Of a stretch of 64,000 bases of DNA, positions 1 through 12,200 are shown piece after piece. A program made the translations under genes and the position numbers. Below the pieces are notes generated by a model. That model searched no databases. It had not been told where the DNA came from and worked only from the letters and a program-made list of their open reading frames with translations. The stretch is from Anoplolepis gracilipes (taxonomy: Eukaryota > Arthropoda > Insecta > Hymenoptera > Formicidae), in NCBI RefSeq assembly GCF_047496725.1, contig NC_132974.1:2301501-2365500 (forward strand), given 5' to 3'. Positions within the stretch are counted from its first letter, which is position 1. The number at the start of each line of letters is the position of its first letter.

Positions 1-1738
1 CAAAGTACCTATCTCCTATAGTATAAAACACATGCGTTATAAATTAGATTTAAAATCTGTTTATTCTCTCCATAACCCAATTTCGCAACGGCTGCAAGCG
101 ATGTTCTCCAAGTAATTCGATCCATCTTCTCTGAATTTGCAGCAATCTCTGTTAGCCGCAGAACAATAATAATCGTCCTACACCGACAGCATAGCTAATT
201 ACGTGATTACTAATTGGCATGGCCATCCTGTGAGCGAGCCTGTCTCTCGATCGGACAAATACGTTGATTCGCATAAATACATCTTACAACGCGTTTCCTC
301 TCTCACTCTCTCTCTCTCTCTCACACAAACGCACACACACACATATACAACACAACACAACACAACACAACACACGGCTTTGCTTTTACAAGTACGAACA
401 CGAGCATACTCATAGTGTAGTGTATGTATCGATTACGCGCGCATTCATTTGGTGCAGAATTAATGCGCGGATATATATATGGGTGTACGCTATCGGGACT
501 TATTAATTTCGTGAGGCCGCGGGTGACAAATTTCGCTCGTTTTCTCTGATTTGAGCGCCATTTGCGCCGATTATGCGGCGGATTTGAATTAATGAACGTA
601 ACCGCCGCAATCTGCGGTTATGATATCACAATATGTTTGTTCCGTGTTTTACGTAAATGCGGGAGAAGCGAGATCTTTCGATTTGTACGTAAATATAAAG
701 CAGCGCGTACAGTTTTAATACTGTGTTTTTAATATCTCATCGAGCGTGTCCCATATATTTTAATAATGCAAAAGCGATTATACATATACGTGGTGCATAT
801 ATACACATCGTTCAACATTAATGAAATAACTATTAGATTTAGTATTTAAATGATACAAATTGTTTTTTTATGATTATACGCACGTGCAAATTTTTTATTA
901 TACGATGGATTACCAGATCAGGTTTGTATGCACGTGTATGTGTATAAAAAAAAGAAAACAATTAAAATATATTATTACAATTTCTTAATTGTAAGTAAAG
1001 TTTTTCTATATATCTTGTATTACGCAGAAAATAAAAATCATATCACATTAAGAATACTGTAATAATATTATTGATGCAATTTATCACTCTTTGTAGTGTT
1101 CTTTATCGAGATGTAGCTTTTGAAAGACAACACGGAAAACATATAAATATGCATGCGACAGCACTCCACAATTGTCTATGATATCACTGCCAATTACACG
1201 ATATTGAATTAATGATATTTTCGCTGCTCGTTCGACGTAGTATTTCTCTTCAAACGACATTTTCACAAACGCGTGATCGATTATACCTTCCAACAGTATC
1301 AATCGGCGTATCAATGACACATTACAGAGACACTGCACTTTGCAATCTGTTGACGTGAATTATCGTGGAACAATCGTGACGTTTATACAAATACTAACGT
1401 TTCGTATATGCGTTAACTATTGATTTATCCAAGCTGCACGTTACGCATCGCATTTTACGCAGAAACGAGTATTTGATCTGTTGCATATTAATTCGAATAA
1501 ATATAGTACCGAAGTATAGCAGAAAATGTACCAGAGCTTTTGAATAATTCGCAATAAATTCTTTTTTTTGCGATGTTTTAAGAGGAAAAAGAAGCGGGAA
1601 ACAAAAGGTACACATCCATCTAGATGGTAGGAGTTACTCGATAATGGAAACTTAAAAGGCCGAAAGTAGACCATATATTTACTTGTTCCTCGATGCTATT
1701 GCCATTCGTAAAGTAAGAACATTTTGTTTCAACCAGTA
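1..1738. other. Intergenic or intronic DNA, no gene seen
   Basis: Mixed-composition DNA that turns AT-rich after about 700. It contains a compound microsatellite at 293-374 and a slightly GC-richer patch near 500-680. Short open frames at 203-506 are translations of that microsatellite, and one of them begins at GTG. Frames on the minus strand near 1084-1674 are short and show no domain. I see no splice-bounded exon, RNA gene or mobile element here. Confidence 0.6.
293..374. repeat. Compound microsatellite (CT)n-(CA)n-(ACAAC)n
   Basis: A run of CT dinucleotides at about 306-322 passes into CA dinucleotides at about 332-343 and then into a five-base ACAAC unit up to about 373. All three blocks are directly visible. 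Adjacent pyrimidine and CA blocks of this kind usually arise by slippage. Confidence 0.9.
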
Positions 1739-2406
1739 AAAAGTTTTGCGAGTATGAAACATTTAATTTTGTATTAACATTGAAAAATGTTTCTTATTTA
1801 TAAATTATTTACTTAATAAATTAACGAACTTAAAATATAAGAACCTACTACGAGGATTTCTTTTGAGAAATAAGATTTTTTGATTTGTAAAATTATTTAA
1901 TTTATTTTTTATTAATAATTCTGTATATATTATTTATTTATATTATGTTTTGTGTCAGAGAGATGCATTTTATTAGTTTGTCGTAGTCCTTTAGCCACAT
2001 TATTTATAGAATCCAGGAGAATTTTAATTTACAAAAAATCGTAATTTCTAACAAATTCAAACATTTCGAAAAAGTTTTGCCAGTATGAAACATTTAATTT
2101 TGTATTAACATTGAAAAATGTTTCTTATTTATAAATTATTTACTTAATAAATTAACGAACTTAAAATATAAGAACCTACTACGAGGATTTCTTTTGAGAA
2201 ATAAGATTTTTTGATTTGTAAAATTATTTAATTTATTTTTGATTAATAATTCTGTATATATTATTTATTTAAATTATATTTCGTGTCAGAGAGATGCATT
2301 TTATTAGTTTTTCTTTCTAGCAGTCTTTTAGCCATATTATTTATAAAACCCAGGAGAATTTTAATTTACAAAAAATCGTAATTTCTAACAAATTCAAACA
2401 TTTCGA
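1739..2406. repeat. 331-bp tandem duplication, two copies
   Basis: Copy A spans about 1739-2069 and copy B about 2070-2406. Both start at the same AAAGTTTTG word and end in the same CAAACATTTCGA word. Identity by eye is in the mid-nineties. Copy B differs by scattered substitutions and a few extra bases near 2308-2325, where a short pyrimidine insertion precedes the shared TCTTTTAGCCA word. The unit is AT-rich and carries no open frame, terminal inverted repeat or known motif. It looks like a recent local duplication; two copies of an interspersed element inserted head to tail is the other reading. Confidence 0.93.
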
Positions 2407-3844
2407 CGAATGAGCGAACAATTCACCCATTCTAACATTGTTTGCGATTGCAATTTTATAACGCGAGGTGTCATTTTCTGTTCGTGTACTGCGCATGAAC
2501 GTAGTGTCGGCGTGTCTCACTGGAATATTAATCATTGTGCCCAATGTTTAGGATTTTTGAGTAATCGCGAATGTAATAAGCGAATAATTTACGTTTCCAA
2601 AAGCACGTCTCTTTGTCAGCGCTCAGTGAACGTTGTATGTGCTTACACACATACACACACATATTCGAATTGTGCTATCTTGTGCGCATAGTACACGAAG
2701 CGGATAAGCTTTGGCCGCAACTCCTTTGATCTGTCCCATTATATGCGTCAGCTTTCTGCAGCAGTCTCGCGCGGGTGAGTGTACAACTGTAAGTTAAAGC
2801 CGCAGAAAGCAATTTCGCTCGATAACTTCTTCGATTAGACCGAAACGTCGACGGCCACACATGGTACGCAAAATATAGAGATCTAGAATTATGACTGAGT
2901 GCGGATGTGTTTTACATGACGATTTGACGTGCTGTTTTGGACGTGTTCTATCTGCCTGAAATAATATGTCTTGGTAAATGTATGTCAGTGCAGCGTAATA
3001 ATACACGATGTTAAATCAACGTCCAACTCCGTGCCTGATTTAATACTTCCTGCGAATTTATCGAAAGATATGTGTTAACATATGTCTTGCCAATTAAATT
3101 GCAAATCGTACGAGTTTCAATTTTTCATTCTTTTTGTGTGATTTTTTTATGAAATAGTTATATCGATATTAAAATATATAATTTCTAATTCAAATAAGAA
3201 AAGGAAAATAAATAAACTAATTGATAATTTTTTCTCAAGATATTGAGCTTTATAATTTTTAACGAATTCCGAAATCATGATCTTTTTATGATTGTTAGAA
3301 AATACAAGTTTCGTATCTTTTCCAATTTTATTGGATTAATATTATCCAAGAATAATCTTATGTAACATAATCCCGAGTATAATTTTAAACTTCTTAAGTT
3401 TGGTTTTGTGGCGAAATCCACTTTGTCGGATAACTTTTTCCATTATGCGAGATGTGGAAAATACGGTCCACGAGATGTAAAATTGAAATTATATCCCGTG
3501 GGAGCGAGCGAATCTGGCTTTAACGTAGGGAAAGAAAGAATAGATGAAATATTTTCGGGTTTTGCTTTGCTTTGGCCGCAACTGAACATATGATTGAATT
3601 AGTTGCCTCTTAGCGAACAGGATATAGTACAGAAGTAACTTTATTAGCAACCAATAATTCAATCCAGAATGCAGGTATTCTACGATATATGATTGCTGCA
3701 ATATGATTAAATTATCTTAATTAAATTATCACTGTTATTTGATAATCATTAATTTGATGCAGATTATCTTAACAATATGTATTATTGACAGTAGCCTAAG
3801 TATTTTCGGTTGAGTATAAATAATAAAATTTCAAAAATGTGACA

Positions 3845-3862
3845 ATCTGTCATCTGACAGAT
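3845..3862. repeat. Perfect 8-bp inverted repeat (TGACAGAT half-sites)
   Basis: ATCTGTCA and TGACAGAT flank a 2-base TC spacer. Each half contains TGACAG, the core bound by Homothorax/Meis-type TALE homeodomain proteins, so the palindrome could be a paired site. The repeat is seen directly; the regulatory role is only a guess. Confidence 0.5.
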
Positions 3863-4028
3863 GGGTTTAGAGACTAGTTACGGTAACAGACGAATTATAA
3901 TAAAAATATCATATTATCAAATTATGACAGAAATATGATTACAATTGTAGTACACAATCATTAGTAATTTTCTTCGGAAATTTTTATTTATACAAGTAAC
4001 TGTACATATTTAAAGAAGAATGAAAATG

Positions 4029-4052
4029 TCTCTCTCTCTCTCTCTCTCTCTC
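4029..4052. repeat. (TC)12 microsatellite
   Basis: Twelve uninterrupted TC units in AT-rich surroundings. Confidence 0.95.
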
Positions 4053-4090
4053 ATAGATCACAGTTAATTAAAATATATATTATCCATTCC

Positions 4091-4110
4091 CAGTGGCGTA
4101 GAGGGGAGGG
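4091..4110 (+). mobile_element. Orphan hAT-like terminal motif (possible element relic)
   Basis: The bases CAGTGGCGTAGAGGGG resemble the CAGTGGCGTA-type ends of hAT superfamily transposons. I looked downstream and upstream for the inverted partner CGCCACTG and did not find one, and I see no paired 8-bp target duplication. If real, this is one end of a decayed or deleted copy. The similarity is from memory of the family and is short enough to be chance. Confidence 0.25.
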
Positions 4111-5029
4111 CAAGAGAAAGAGAGAAGAGTGCTTTAAAGTTTCGTATAACAGTTTCCATCAGCCTTTTTTAATATTAGTTTCATATTCTTGCGGAAAGAC
4201 GGAGAACAAACCGAATGCTGTACGCAAGATCGAAGGGTCGCTTTTATTTATCTTCTTTTTTTTCTTCTTTTGCCGCCTACACACAGCAGGATTGACGTTA
4301 AATTGAGTGTCATGCGCAGGTATTTACGCGGCCGGGGCTATCATAGAATACTCTCAATCTCATTCACGACTCAGTCGGAAGCCTCTGAAAAATCGTGATA
4401 AATTGCAATGGGAGAGTTCCTTCAATTTTCGTTACCCGTAAATCTGCTCCGCCTCATGATTCGGGATAAATCTCACGGTGCATCTCGCGACGCGACACGA
4501 CACTTAAGTAGAGTTTCGTCCCAACAAAGTTTTTCATATTTTAGCGACGTAAAAAAGAAGGAGCGAAAGAATTTATTACCGAACAAGAAAATGCTTATCT
4601 CGCGATGCGTATAATAAATATAAATTTTTTTGAAAAAATTTTCATGCATGTATCCTTTATCGTTGAACATTAATTCAAAAATAATATAGCGGAAAAAAGT
4701 TTACTGATATTGGATTTTAAAGGTCACGCAAACCAAACTATTTTATGAATATAAATGGACAAAGACTCTTATTTGGTAGCTTTTCGTTATATATTTTATA
4801 AATATCGGCGCAATCATACCGCGATGTATCCACGTAGAAAAATGATGAGATTACACGAAGTTCGTTCTGTAATGGAAAATCGATATACATATAAAAGATA
4901 TAACAACCTTGTAAAGCACCGCTATTTTTTTTCTTCAATCCAGAGAGAAAGAAAATTGAATCGACGATATTTCATGAATCTGTTATGTTAATTAGAAGAA
5001 GAAGAAAGCACAATGACAGATAACGACCA

Positions 5030-5470
5030 CGTTGAATCGCCCGCTTTTCCGACAAAGTTTCTTCCGCGCGTTTTCTCGAGCATGTTCGCGGCGAGGTCGC
5101 ACATCGTACGCGAACATATTCGCGGTTTTAATACGCGTCCCGTCCTATCCTTCTCTTTCGCATCCAATTAGTCGATGCAACAATGTAATCCCCTGCGCCG
5201 CGTCCCCACGTCGCGTCGCCATTATTATTTACGCGAGCTGAAGTGGCAAGTTTGCGTGGAACGTCAGCGTTGGATGGGTTGACAGAAATGTCGTTAGGGA
5301 TCTCCATGAAGGCGGAATTCGCGAGCAATAATTGGCGGGTTTGCAACAAACGCGCGACGACGACTCGTCGCAGACACGAGCAATTAATAGATCATCAATT
5401 GATCGGCGTATCATTCCTTTTCCGTAATTGCGACGTTTCATCAAATCTTCGTTTTCGGAAGTGATTTCTT
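5030..5470. other. GC-richer, CpG-containing patch
   Basis: CpG-dense DNA between AT-rich flanks. Overlapping open frames of 69 to 95 codons exist on both strands, but none shows a domain and they contradict each other. That is expected where stop codons are rare. A regulatory element or an unannotated exon are both possible; the sequence does not decide. Confidence 0.4.
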
Positions 5471-6840
5471 TAACGAAACGTGATTTCTCGCCAATATTAA
5501 TAAAACTTAAAAACATTGTTTAAAGTAATTTTTTACTAACAAAAAAAACCTTTAAAATAATTTATCTAAATAAAATATAATTTAAGAAGGATAAATATAT
5601 ATGTATATATTGAGAGAGAAAAATGACTGATTATAATATTGATTTAATAAGATTGTTTTTAAATAAAGTTTAGAGACTGTTTCGTTTCGTTTCTGTTTTC
5701 GCTATAGATAGATTTAATCATGACATTGAAACAAAGATTATTTTTTTTTTTTATTTGAATGCAATAGTTTATTTATCACAACGTGCAAATCGTATACTTT
5801 GTATTTTTGTGTGTTTTTTCCGAGCCGTAATATTTCTCATCTGCAGCGTTTCCCTCACATTTCGCTCGAATTGGCACAATCTTTAAGTCCGTGTTTATGG
5901 AGCTTTTGAAAAAGCACGTCGGGCCTGGCGTAGCAGTAGAGTCAACAACTGGAGGCAACGAAAAAGAAACGAGACCGGTGTCTCTCGAAGTTGGTTACGT
6001 CGCTCGTCTACCGGTAATGGAGTCGAAGAGCATAGCTCGATAAAAAAAAAGGAAAAGAAAATACACGTTACGTTCTCGGAAGCAATCGTCAAGTTGCGCT
6101 CGAGGATACTCCATCGACTTTGTACCATAGAGGCTGATGAGTTTGTTGCCAATGGCTTTCATTTTTCCATCTTTTTCGCGTCGATCAAAATGTTTATTTG
6201 TTCACCAATTGTTAGAAATATTTTATAAGTTTCAATTCCGAAAGCAAAAAATGCCAAGTTGTAAATATTTGTATGTTCTGATAATTTTCTATTTTATATA
6301 AAATACATATCAAATGCATTGTTACAATATTTAGCATATATGAAGGCATTTTTGTTGCATAGTTTTTTGTGAGTATTTTTATTTCTCTATTTCTATATTT
6401 CTATATTTTTATAGAGATATATCAAGCTGTAACAATAAACTAGAGAAATACAGCTATTTTTATTTATTGGCAAATTATATTGGCGAACACATATTTGGAT
6501 ATATGATTCTGATATTCAAAATAGGCAGTCTCGTTAATGAAACTGAGGATTTATTATGGCGCGTTTGACATCGCAAATATTTTGCGCCTGCCTAACGAGA
6601 TTCAATCACTAATATATCACAAGGGATGAAGAACGAGAAGAAAATTGTTGCATTACAAGTTTAGTATTTATTAGCAGGATTAATAATAAAGATATGTATG
6701 AATCAGATATATGGCATTGATCATGATAAACGATAATTTTTTTTTAGACCTCTTGTTATTAAAAGACATTAATAATACAATTTTTATTATTCGAAGGCGG
6801 AAGGCCGGTTAAAAATTTAACGGGAATAGACTTGGTTTAC
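5471..6840. other. AT-rich non-coding stretch
   Basis: Mostly AT-rich, with a modest CpG-containing part near 5820-6160. A TTTCTATA-type imperfect repeat lies near 6388-6415. No gene, RNA or element is supported. Confidence 0.6.
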
Positions 6841-7330
6841 TTGCTACTTCTCTCGCTTTCTCTCTTTCTCGTATTTTCTCGCGTTCATTAATCTTCTTCG
6901 TTTCGATGTCACGATGGCGATCGATGATGAACGAAGTGGTCATGTCGGACAAATAGTGCTCGAGCAGAAATTCGTCGTGCCGAATCGAAAATAAACCGGG
7001 ACGCTGTTCTCGGATTCGGGATCGCGCGGAAAGTTTTCAATGGAACTCCCGATTGCGTACACAGAGAGATCTACCTGACAATGGGTCGCTAATTGAAGCC
7101 AACGGACGCGTGGCACAAAATTTCTTACTTGTTTGTGCGGAAAACACGGACGGGAGAGTCAACATTTACTATCGGACGACTGGCAGCAATACACGAAAAT
7201 CTGTAGAAAAGTTCGTCGACTTAACGAAGAAACTTTTCGACGACCAGCGAGCATCGTGTCGAGATTTTCCGATTTTTGAACTGCGCCTATTACTCGTTTT
7301 GCCTCGAAATTGCGATTGAAAGGCATGGCG
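6841..7330. other. GC-richer patch with a stop-free + frame (6957-7318)
   Basis: A plus-strand frame stays open for about 120 codons, from just after a TAG at 6954 to a TGA ending at 7319. It has no early ATG. The first alternative start is a TTG at 7053. The predicted residues after 7053 look fairly ordinary (mixed charge, no long low-complexity run), but I recognise no domain. A frame this long is within chance for a balanced-composition patch. A coding exon cannot be excluded. Confidence 0.2.
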
Positions 7331-8906
7331 ATGCAATTTTATTCTGCGCCAATAAATAGCAATTAGAACATATAATCGAAATAATAACGACGCTTTGAAT
7401 CATCGCAAATTATAAGAGTCATTGTTGTTTACTCGCTATTGTTTTGTTTATGTTGTAGTTAATGGGTTCTTTGAATTTTTTTTTTCCTTTCTTCTATTTT
7501 TGCACCTCAAACCGATAGCTTCAATATACGCGATAAATGAAATATTTTAATTTTAATTCAATTCGAATAACATAATTAGTCGCGTGAAATTAATTTGAAA
7601 TAATAAGCAGTCAGTTTTATTTCAAAAGACTTGTTAAAAAAATAAATATTACAAAATATAAAAAGTGAAGAGAAAAAAAATTGTTACCAAATCTAATAAA
7701 GCATGTGTCCTTAATATTATGTAATATTTAGAATACTTTATATAAGAGCAGCTCTCCGAGATGCTTCGAAATTTTATATAGCGGGAGAAATTAAATTTTT
7801 AGAAGTGAATTTATAACGGTTTACTTAAAGGGGATGTTGCTCATTAGCGTATTACTTAGTATTTATTTATTTAAAAGAAAAAAAAGAAATATACATTCTT
7901 AAAAAGTACGACCTCGTTTTCGTAAATTTAATGCTGAGCTTTTCGTGCATCGTTAATTTCGAGAAGAAACGCGATGCGCGAATCGTTCTTCAGCTTGTGT
8001 TTATTTAATGAATTAAATTATTCTTCTTTTTTTGCGCAACATACTTTTTCTTACGATCAGCAAGCTTGGGAAAAGTCCGTCATCGAAATCCGCGCAAACC
8101 GCACGATTCCATTTCGACAATACTTTACGATCGCGTTTATTTCGCGCGATATTTCGCTTCGAAATCGCGCGCTATCTAGTTCGCAAATTTTATGACATGA
8201 TCTGCTTTGTGTTTGCACAATAGTAACGCGTATATATCGTTAAGTTATACGATATTCCGCGGCGTTAACATGGCAATAAACGTGAGCGAGTGCGTCTTTC
8301 ATTCTCGCATTTTTCCCCCTTTATCTTTCCTCAATTTGTTTAAGCAACGTAATAAAATTGCGTTTTCAAAAAAAATTTAGTCCTACAATTTTTTCTTACG
8401 CATCATCCAGTTTAATATCGCTTAATTTTGGGATGGCGGAACTTGCGGCCGGTACAGATTTGCCGGCACCGTCGTAATTAACAAGGAATCGCAATTTGCA
8501 TCACACAGCAACCAGTACATACGCCATTCGCGTATGATCTAATGCACGCGTGAATACCTAGTTCGCGACGTAACGTTCCCGTATATATCGGATACGATAC
8601 ACGATCACTGGTGTAGGACGATTTGTAAGGTGTTCACATTGTTGCGCGTTAATACCGTCGGCATATCTCTGTTCATTCGATTCTGAATTATTACAGATAC
8701 TTCCTTTGGAGCATGGAAGCTCATGCGGCCGGATTTAGAGAGATGTAATCGTGCAGAGATATATTTCTCAACATTGATCCGATGATGTATTAACGCAGCG
8801 ATATGCAATATGAATTCATAGCTGAATTTTTAATGCTTTATAAAAGCCGTAATAAAACGAATTTATCATACATTGCTTGAAAAGCGCTATTATATATGCA
8901 ACACAA

Positions 8907-8970
<64 letters not shown>

Positions 8971-9400
8971 TAATATGATAATATATTTTTTTAGAACGTG
9001 CATTTTTTGAGATAATAAAAAAGTAGACTAATAAAAAGAATAAATGTCAGTTTTATGTATTTAAAAGAATCTTAAATCATCTTTTGCGACTACACGTGTC
9101 ATTTTTCGCGAAGAGAATTATAAATTTTAATGTCCGTATAAATATACACTTGTAAAATATGCAGATGTTGTGTGGCACAACATTTATGGAATACATATAA
9201 GTATTACAAACATTTTTCTCCGATCGCGTTACAAGTCGCGCGTATTAGAAAAATTTTTTATCGTAATTATTTAAACGTGTCTATTAACGGCACATAAAAC
9301 TCATTGATGTTGCATTATTTTTTTTATCGTATAGTGTTATGGAAGATTTAATTTTGCTGTCTATAGTTAATTTTTTCGTTCCTTTAAATTGCTATTTGAC
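7331..9400. other. AT-rich non-coding stretch with a GC-richer island near 7900-8800
   Basis: AT-rich DNA broken by a CpG-containing part at about 7900-8800 and the large TA microsatellite at 8910. An ATTTGCAT octamer occurs at 8494. Frames in 7974-8223 are short, overlapping and domainless. Nothing else is supported. Confidence 0.55.
8910..8963. repeat. (TA)n microsatellite, about 27 units with one phase slip
   Basis: TA units run from 8911 to 8940, the phase slips by one base at 8940/8941 (AA), and AT units continue to about 8962. Flanking DNA is also AT-rich. Confidence 0.95.
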
Positions 9401-9800
9401 GTAAACAATTTCGAGGGAATGCGAAATGTCGCGTGACGGAAAACATTCGCGGCGATGCGATAACCGGGCCGTTTCCACGCCATTGGTCGTGGCACTTATG
9501 CACGTGGCTGCCAATGCTACGTAGTATCGACGGCAATCCGTTTAACGACGTCCGCTATTAATGGTCCATGCGTACATGGATTAACATCCCCGACGATTTC
9601 CGCTTGTGCACACGACCTGACACACGCGACCATTTTCGCTCCTTCGTGTTCGTGTGCGTACATGTTGTTCGTCGTTACGCGGAGTTTTCGACCGGATCTA
9701 ACGAGATGGACCAGGTTAAACTCGATTAAACTATTCGGAAGAATGAGCATCGTTACGATGTAAAACATATCGATGTAAATGACAATCGGTAACTATGACA
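9401..9800. other. CpG-containing patch
   Basis: GC-richer block between AT-rich flanks. A minus-strand frame at 9517-9768 is open for 83 codons but shows no domain. No splice or promoter signal that I trust. Confidence 0.4.
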
Positions 9801-11330
9801 TATATTAAATTATATATCGCGAAATTTGTTTTTCTGTATAGATTATAATAAAGCAACGTCAAAAAAAGTTAATAATTGTTATATTTTACGATACATATTG
9901 AATAGAAAAGTTTAGGTTTGAACAATTATTTTATTCGTTTATTTATTTTTTACGCTTTCTTAATATAGTTGATTAAAAAAACGTTTTAATAATTTTTTTA
10001 TTTAATTGTTTATTAACTTAAACTAAACAAATGTCAATTGTTTCAATTATAATGTATAAATGTTTCCCGTTATTGTAATCTTTGTAAAACTTTACAAATT
10101 AATATGTTTTATATTAAAATAGTTTTACATTAAATATAAAATAGTTTTTTTAAATAATCTATTAGTTTGAAACCAATATTTCTAATCAAGTATATTTTTT
10201 TATTTTTCGGATTAAAAGTTAACAATTTATAAAAGCGTGATAAATTATAGTTCCTGAAAGCTCATGAAATTGTGCTGTGAGATATCTCTTTTCGTTATAA
10301 CTGTCTAAACAGCATAACCGACAGTGAAACTGCGGGTTGCAGATGCTTATAGTCAGTATCGGCAACAGGAGCAAATATAGCACGTTTAAAATTCGCCGGG
10401 TTCTTTCACGTGGAATCGCTGGTGTACGCAAGTGTTAATTAACGTGTCTCTTGACGACGAGACTTCACAGCTTCCAGCAATATTTGACGTACATCAAAAA
10501 TAAATGATAGCCAAGCTCTCAATTTACTATCAAAAACATCGCACACTTGAATGTACATTATTCTCGTGAATAGGTCGAGGTCATTTATCTACTTTGATAG
10601 CTCGTTTAAGCAGATAATAGATTCTCGGGGGAGGCTCTTTTCCCAATCGAGATATTATCAGAGAAAGGAATTCACAAACGAATCGTGTACACTAATTGTC
10701 ATGAGTTATCGGAACAATTTTCCAAACAAGTTGATAAAAGCGATCTCCAGTTTAATACGCTACGCCGGAAAATTGGAAGAAGCCGAGCGAGACAAGAAAT
10801 TAACATGAAAGGTCACGTGTATGCAAATCACGCGATAGTACAGAAAATGAAATATGAGTTGGTTTTCTCTCGGACATAGATAATTAATATTCATTATTTT
10901 ATTATAACTTTGCTTACAATTGTATGTACGGTGGTTACCGAGTACCCGAAGAAATATAACGTCGAGATGAATATCATCCAAGATTTTTGCCATGGATATT
11001 TTTCTATTACAAAGTAGATAGATAATAAAAAAGCAAGACGATAAGATGGGATAAAATTATGAAAAGATGGTTGAGAAAATATCTAGACGTATATCGATAG
11101 AAAATTGTTATAAATATTTTGACTTGCATCGAAGCTGTTATCAAGTTCTTCCAGAAATCAACATAAATTTATAAACAATATAAAATATCGGGCGAAAGAA
11201 AATATATCATTTTGAAAAAGAGAAAAGACTGCGTGTGTGCGGGTAAAAGTTTTATAATCAAAATAATGTATCTCGCTAAAAATAAGTTACATGCCTGCAA
11301 CTGCAAAGTGTATACGATATACAGTTATAT
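9801..11330. other. AT-rich non-coding stretch
   Basis: Strongly AT-rich to about 10200, then mixed. An ATGCAAAT octamer lies at 10821. No gene is supported. Confidence 0.6.
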
Positions 11331-12200
11331 TTAGCCTGGCTTTTTAATGCTTAGTCACTGCGAGAAATCGATGGCTTGTAAAAACCGACATTTGAATGCT
11401 CAGTAGATGCGGTCGTGTAATTTCAGCCACGGGAAAACGTCGGAGCGTGTCTCCGCTTATGGAAAATTCCTCGCGTGCCCGCCCACATTGGCATTGTACT
11501 ACACCATTTTCTTCGGGGAGCGGTTACCTTATTCACGGTGCTTCGCGATCAACGAAGCATACGATGGAACAAAAGGTCTCACTCCACTACTTTCCGTCCG
11601 ATAAGTCGGCAGCAGCAACTTAATAATCGTGAGTTGCCCCTTTTGGGCGCAGGGGGCACCTTCAATTTTGATTTTCCTGCCTTCAACGAGTTACGCGCGG
11701 CACTTTATTATTATCCAGATCGTCGCTTATCGGATCGCACTGCTATCAAAGTGATAGAGACAAAATGAAGGACCGCGAAATGAGCGTAGTTAGAGAAGGA
11801 AGTAAAGGAGGGTCGCCTCTTTGTGAAAAAGGGAAGGGTGTTAAAACGAGGAAAGTAGAAGCATTGTCCACAAACGTACTGTTCATTTGCTTTTGACAGG
11901 GATTAAAGAAGTCCCTATGTTGCGCGGGACATGTCTCACTTCATCTTCTCTCTCTCTCTCTCTCTTTCTCTTTCTTTTTTTCTTTTTCTTTTTCTCGTAC
12001 ATGCTTTACTTTCCGCCCCCGAATTGTTTGCGGCCATCAGGTACACCGAATGGAGAACCTTCTACGTGACGGAAACGCACGGATAGGGAGCGAGCAAATG
12101 GAACGGGCTTTTATGCTGGCGATACGTGCTTCACCCCCCGGACACTCACTCTAGTCAGCCTACTCTCGATTTCTCTCTTTCTTCCTTGCTTTTCATTGAA
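11331..12200. other. GC-richer patch with pyrimidine tract
   Basis: A balanced-composition block of about 870 bp. It holds a symmetric GGAAAATTCC word at 11461 (matches a kappaB/Dorsal-type pattern) and a polypyrimidine run at about 11946-11996. Three plus-strand frames overlap at 11396-11768, none with a domain. Regulatory DNA is the easiest reading, unproven. Confidence 0.4.

Larger units (their letters stand above)
2407..5029. other. AT-rich non-coding stretch
   Basis: Mostly AT-rich DNA with a somewhat GC-richer part at 2410-3000. It holds a short palindrome at 3845, a (TC)12 tract at 4029 and an orphan transposon-end-like motif at 4091, all listed separately. Open frames of 60 to 93 codons are scattered on both strands with no shared frame, no splice logic and no recognisable domain. 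Nothing else is supported. Confidence 0.6.

Noticed and set aside
11461..11470. GGAAAATTCC kappaB/Dorsal-type site
   Set aside because: About three matches to GGRRNNYYCC are expected in 64 kb by chance, and there is no cluster.
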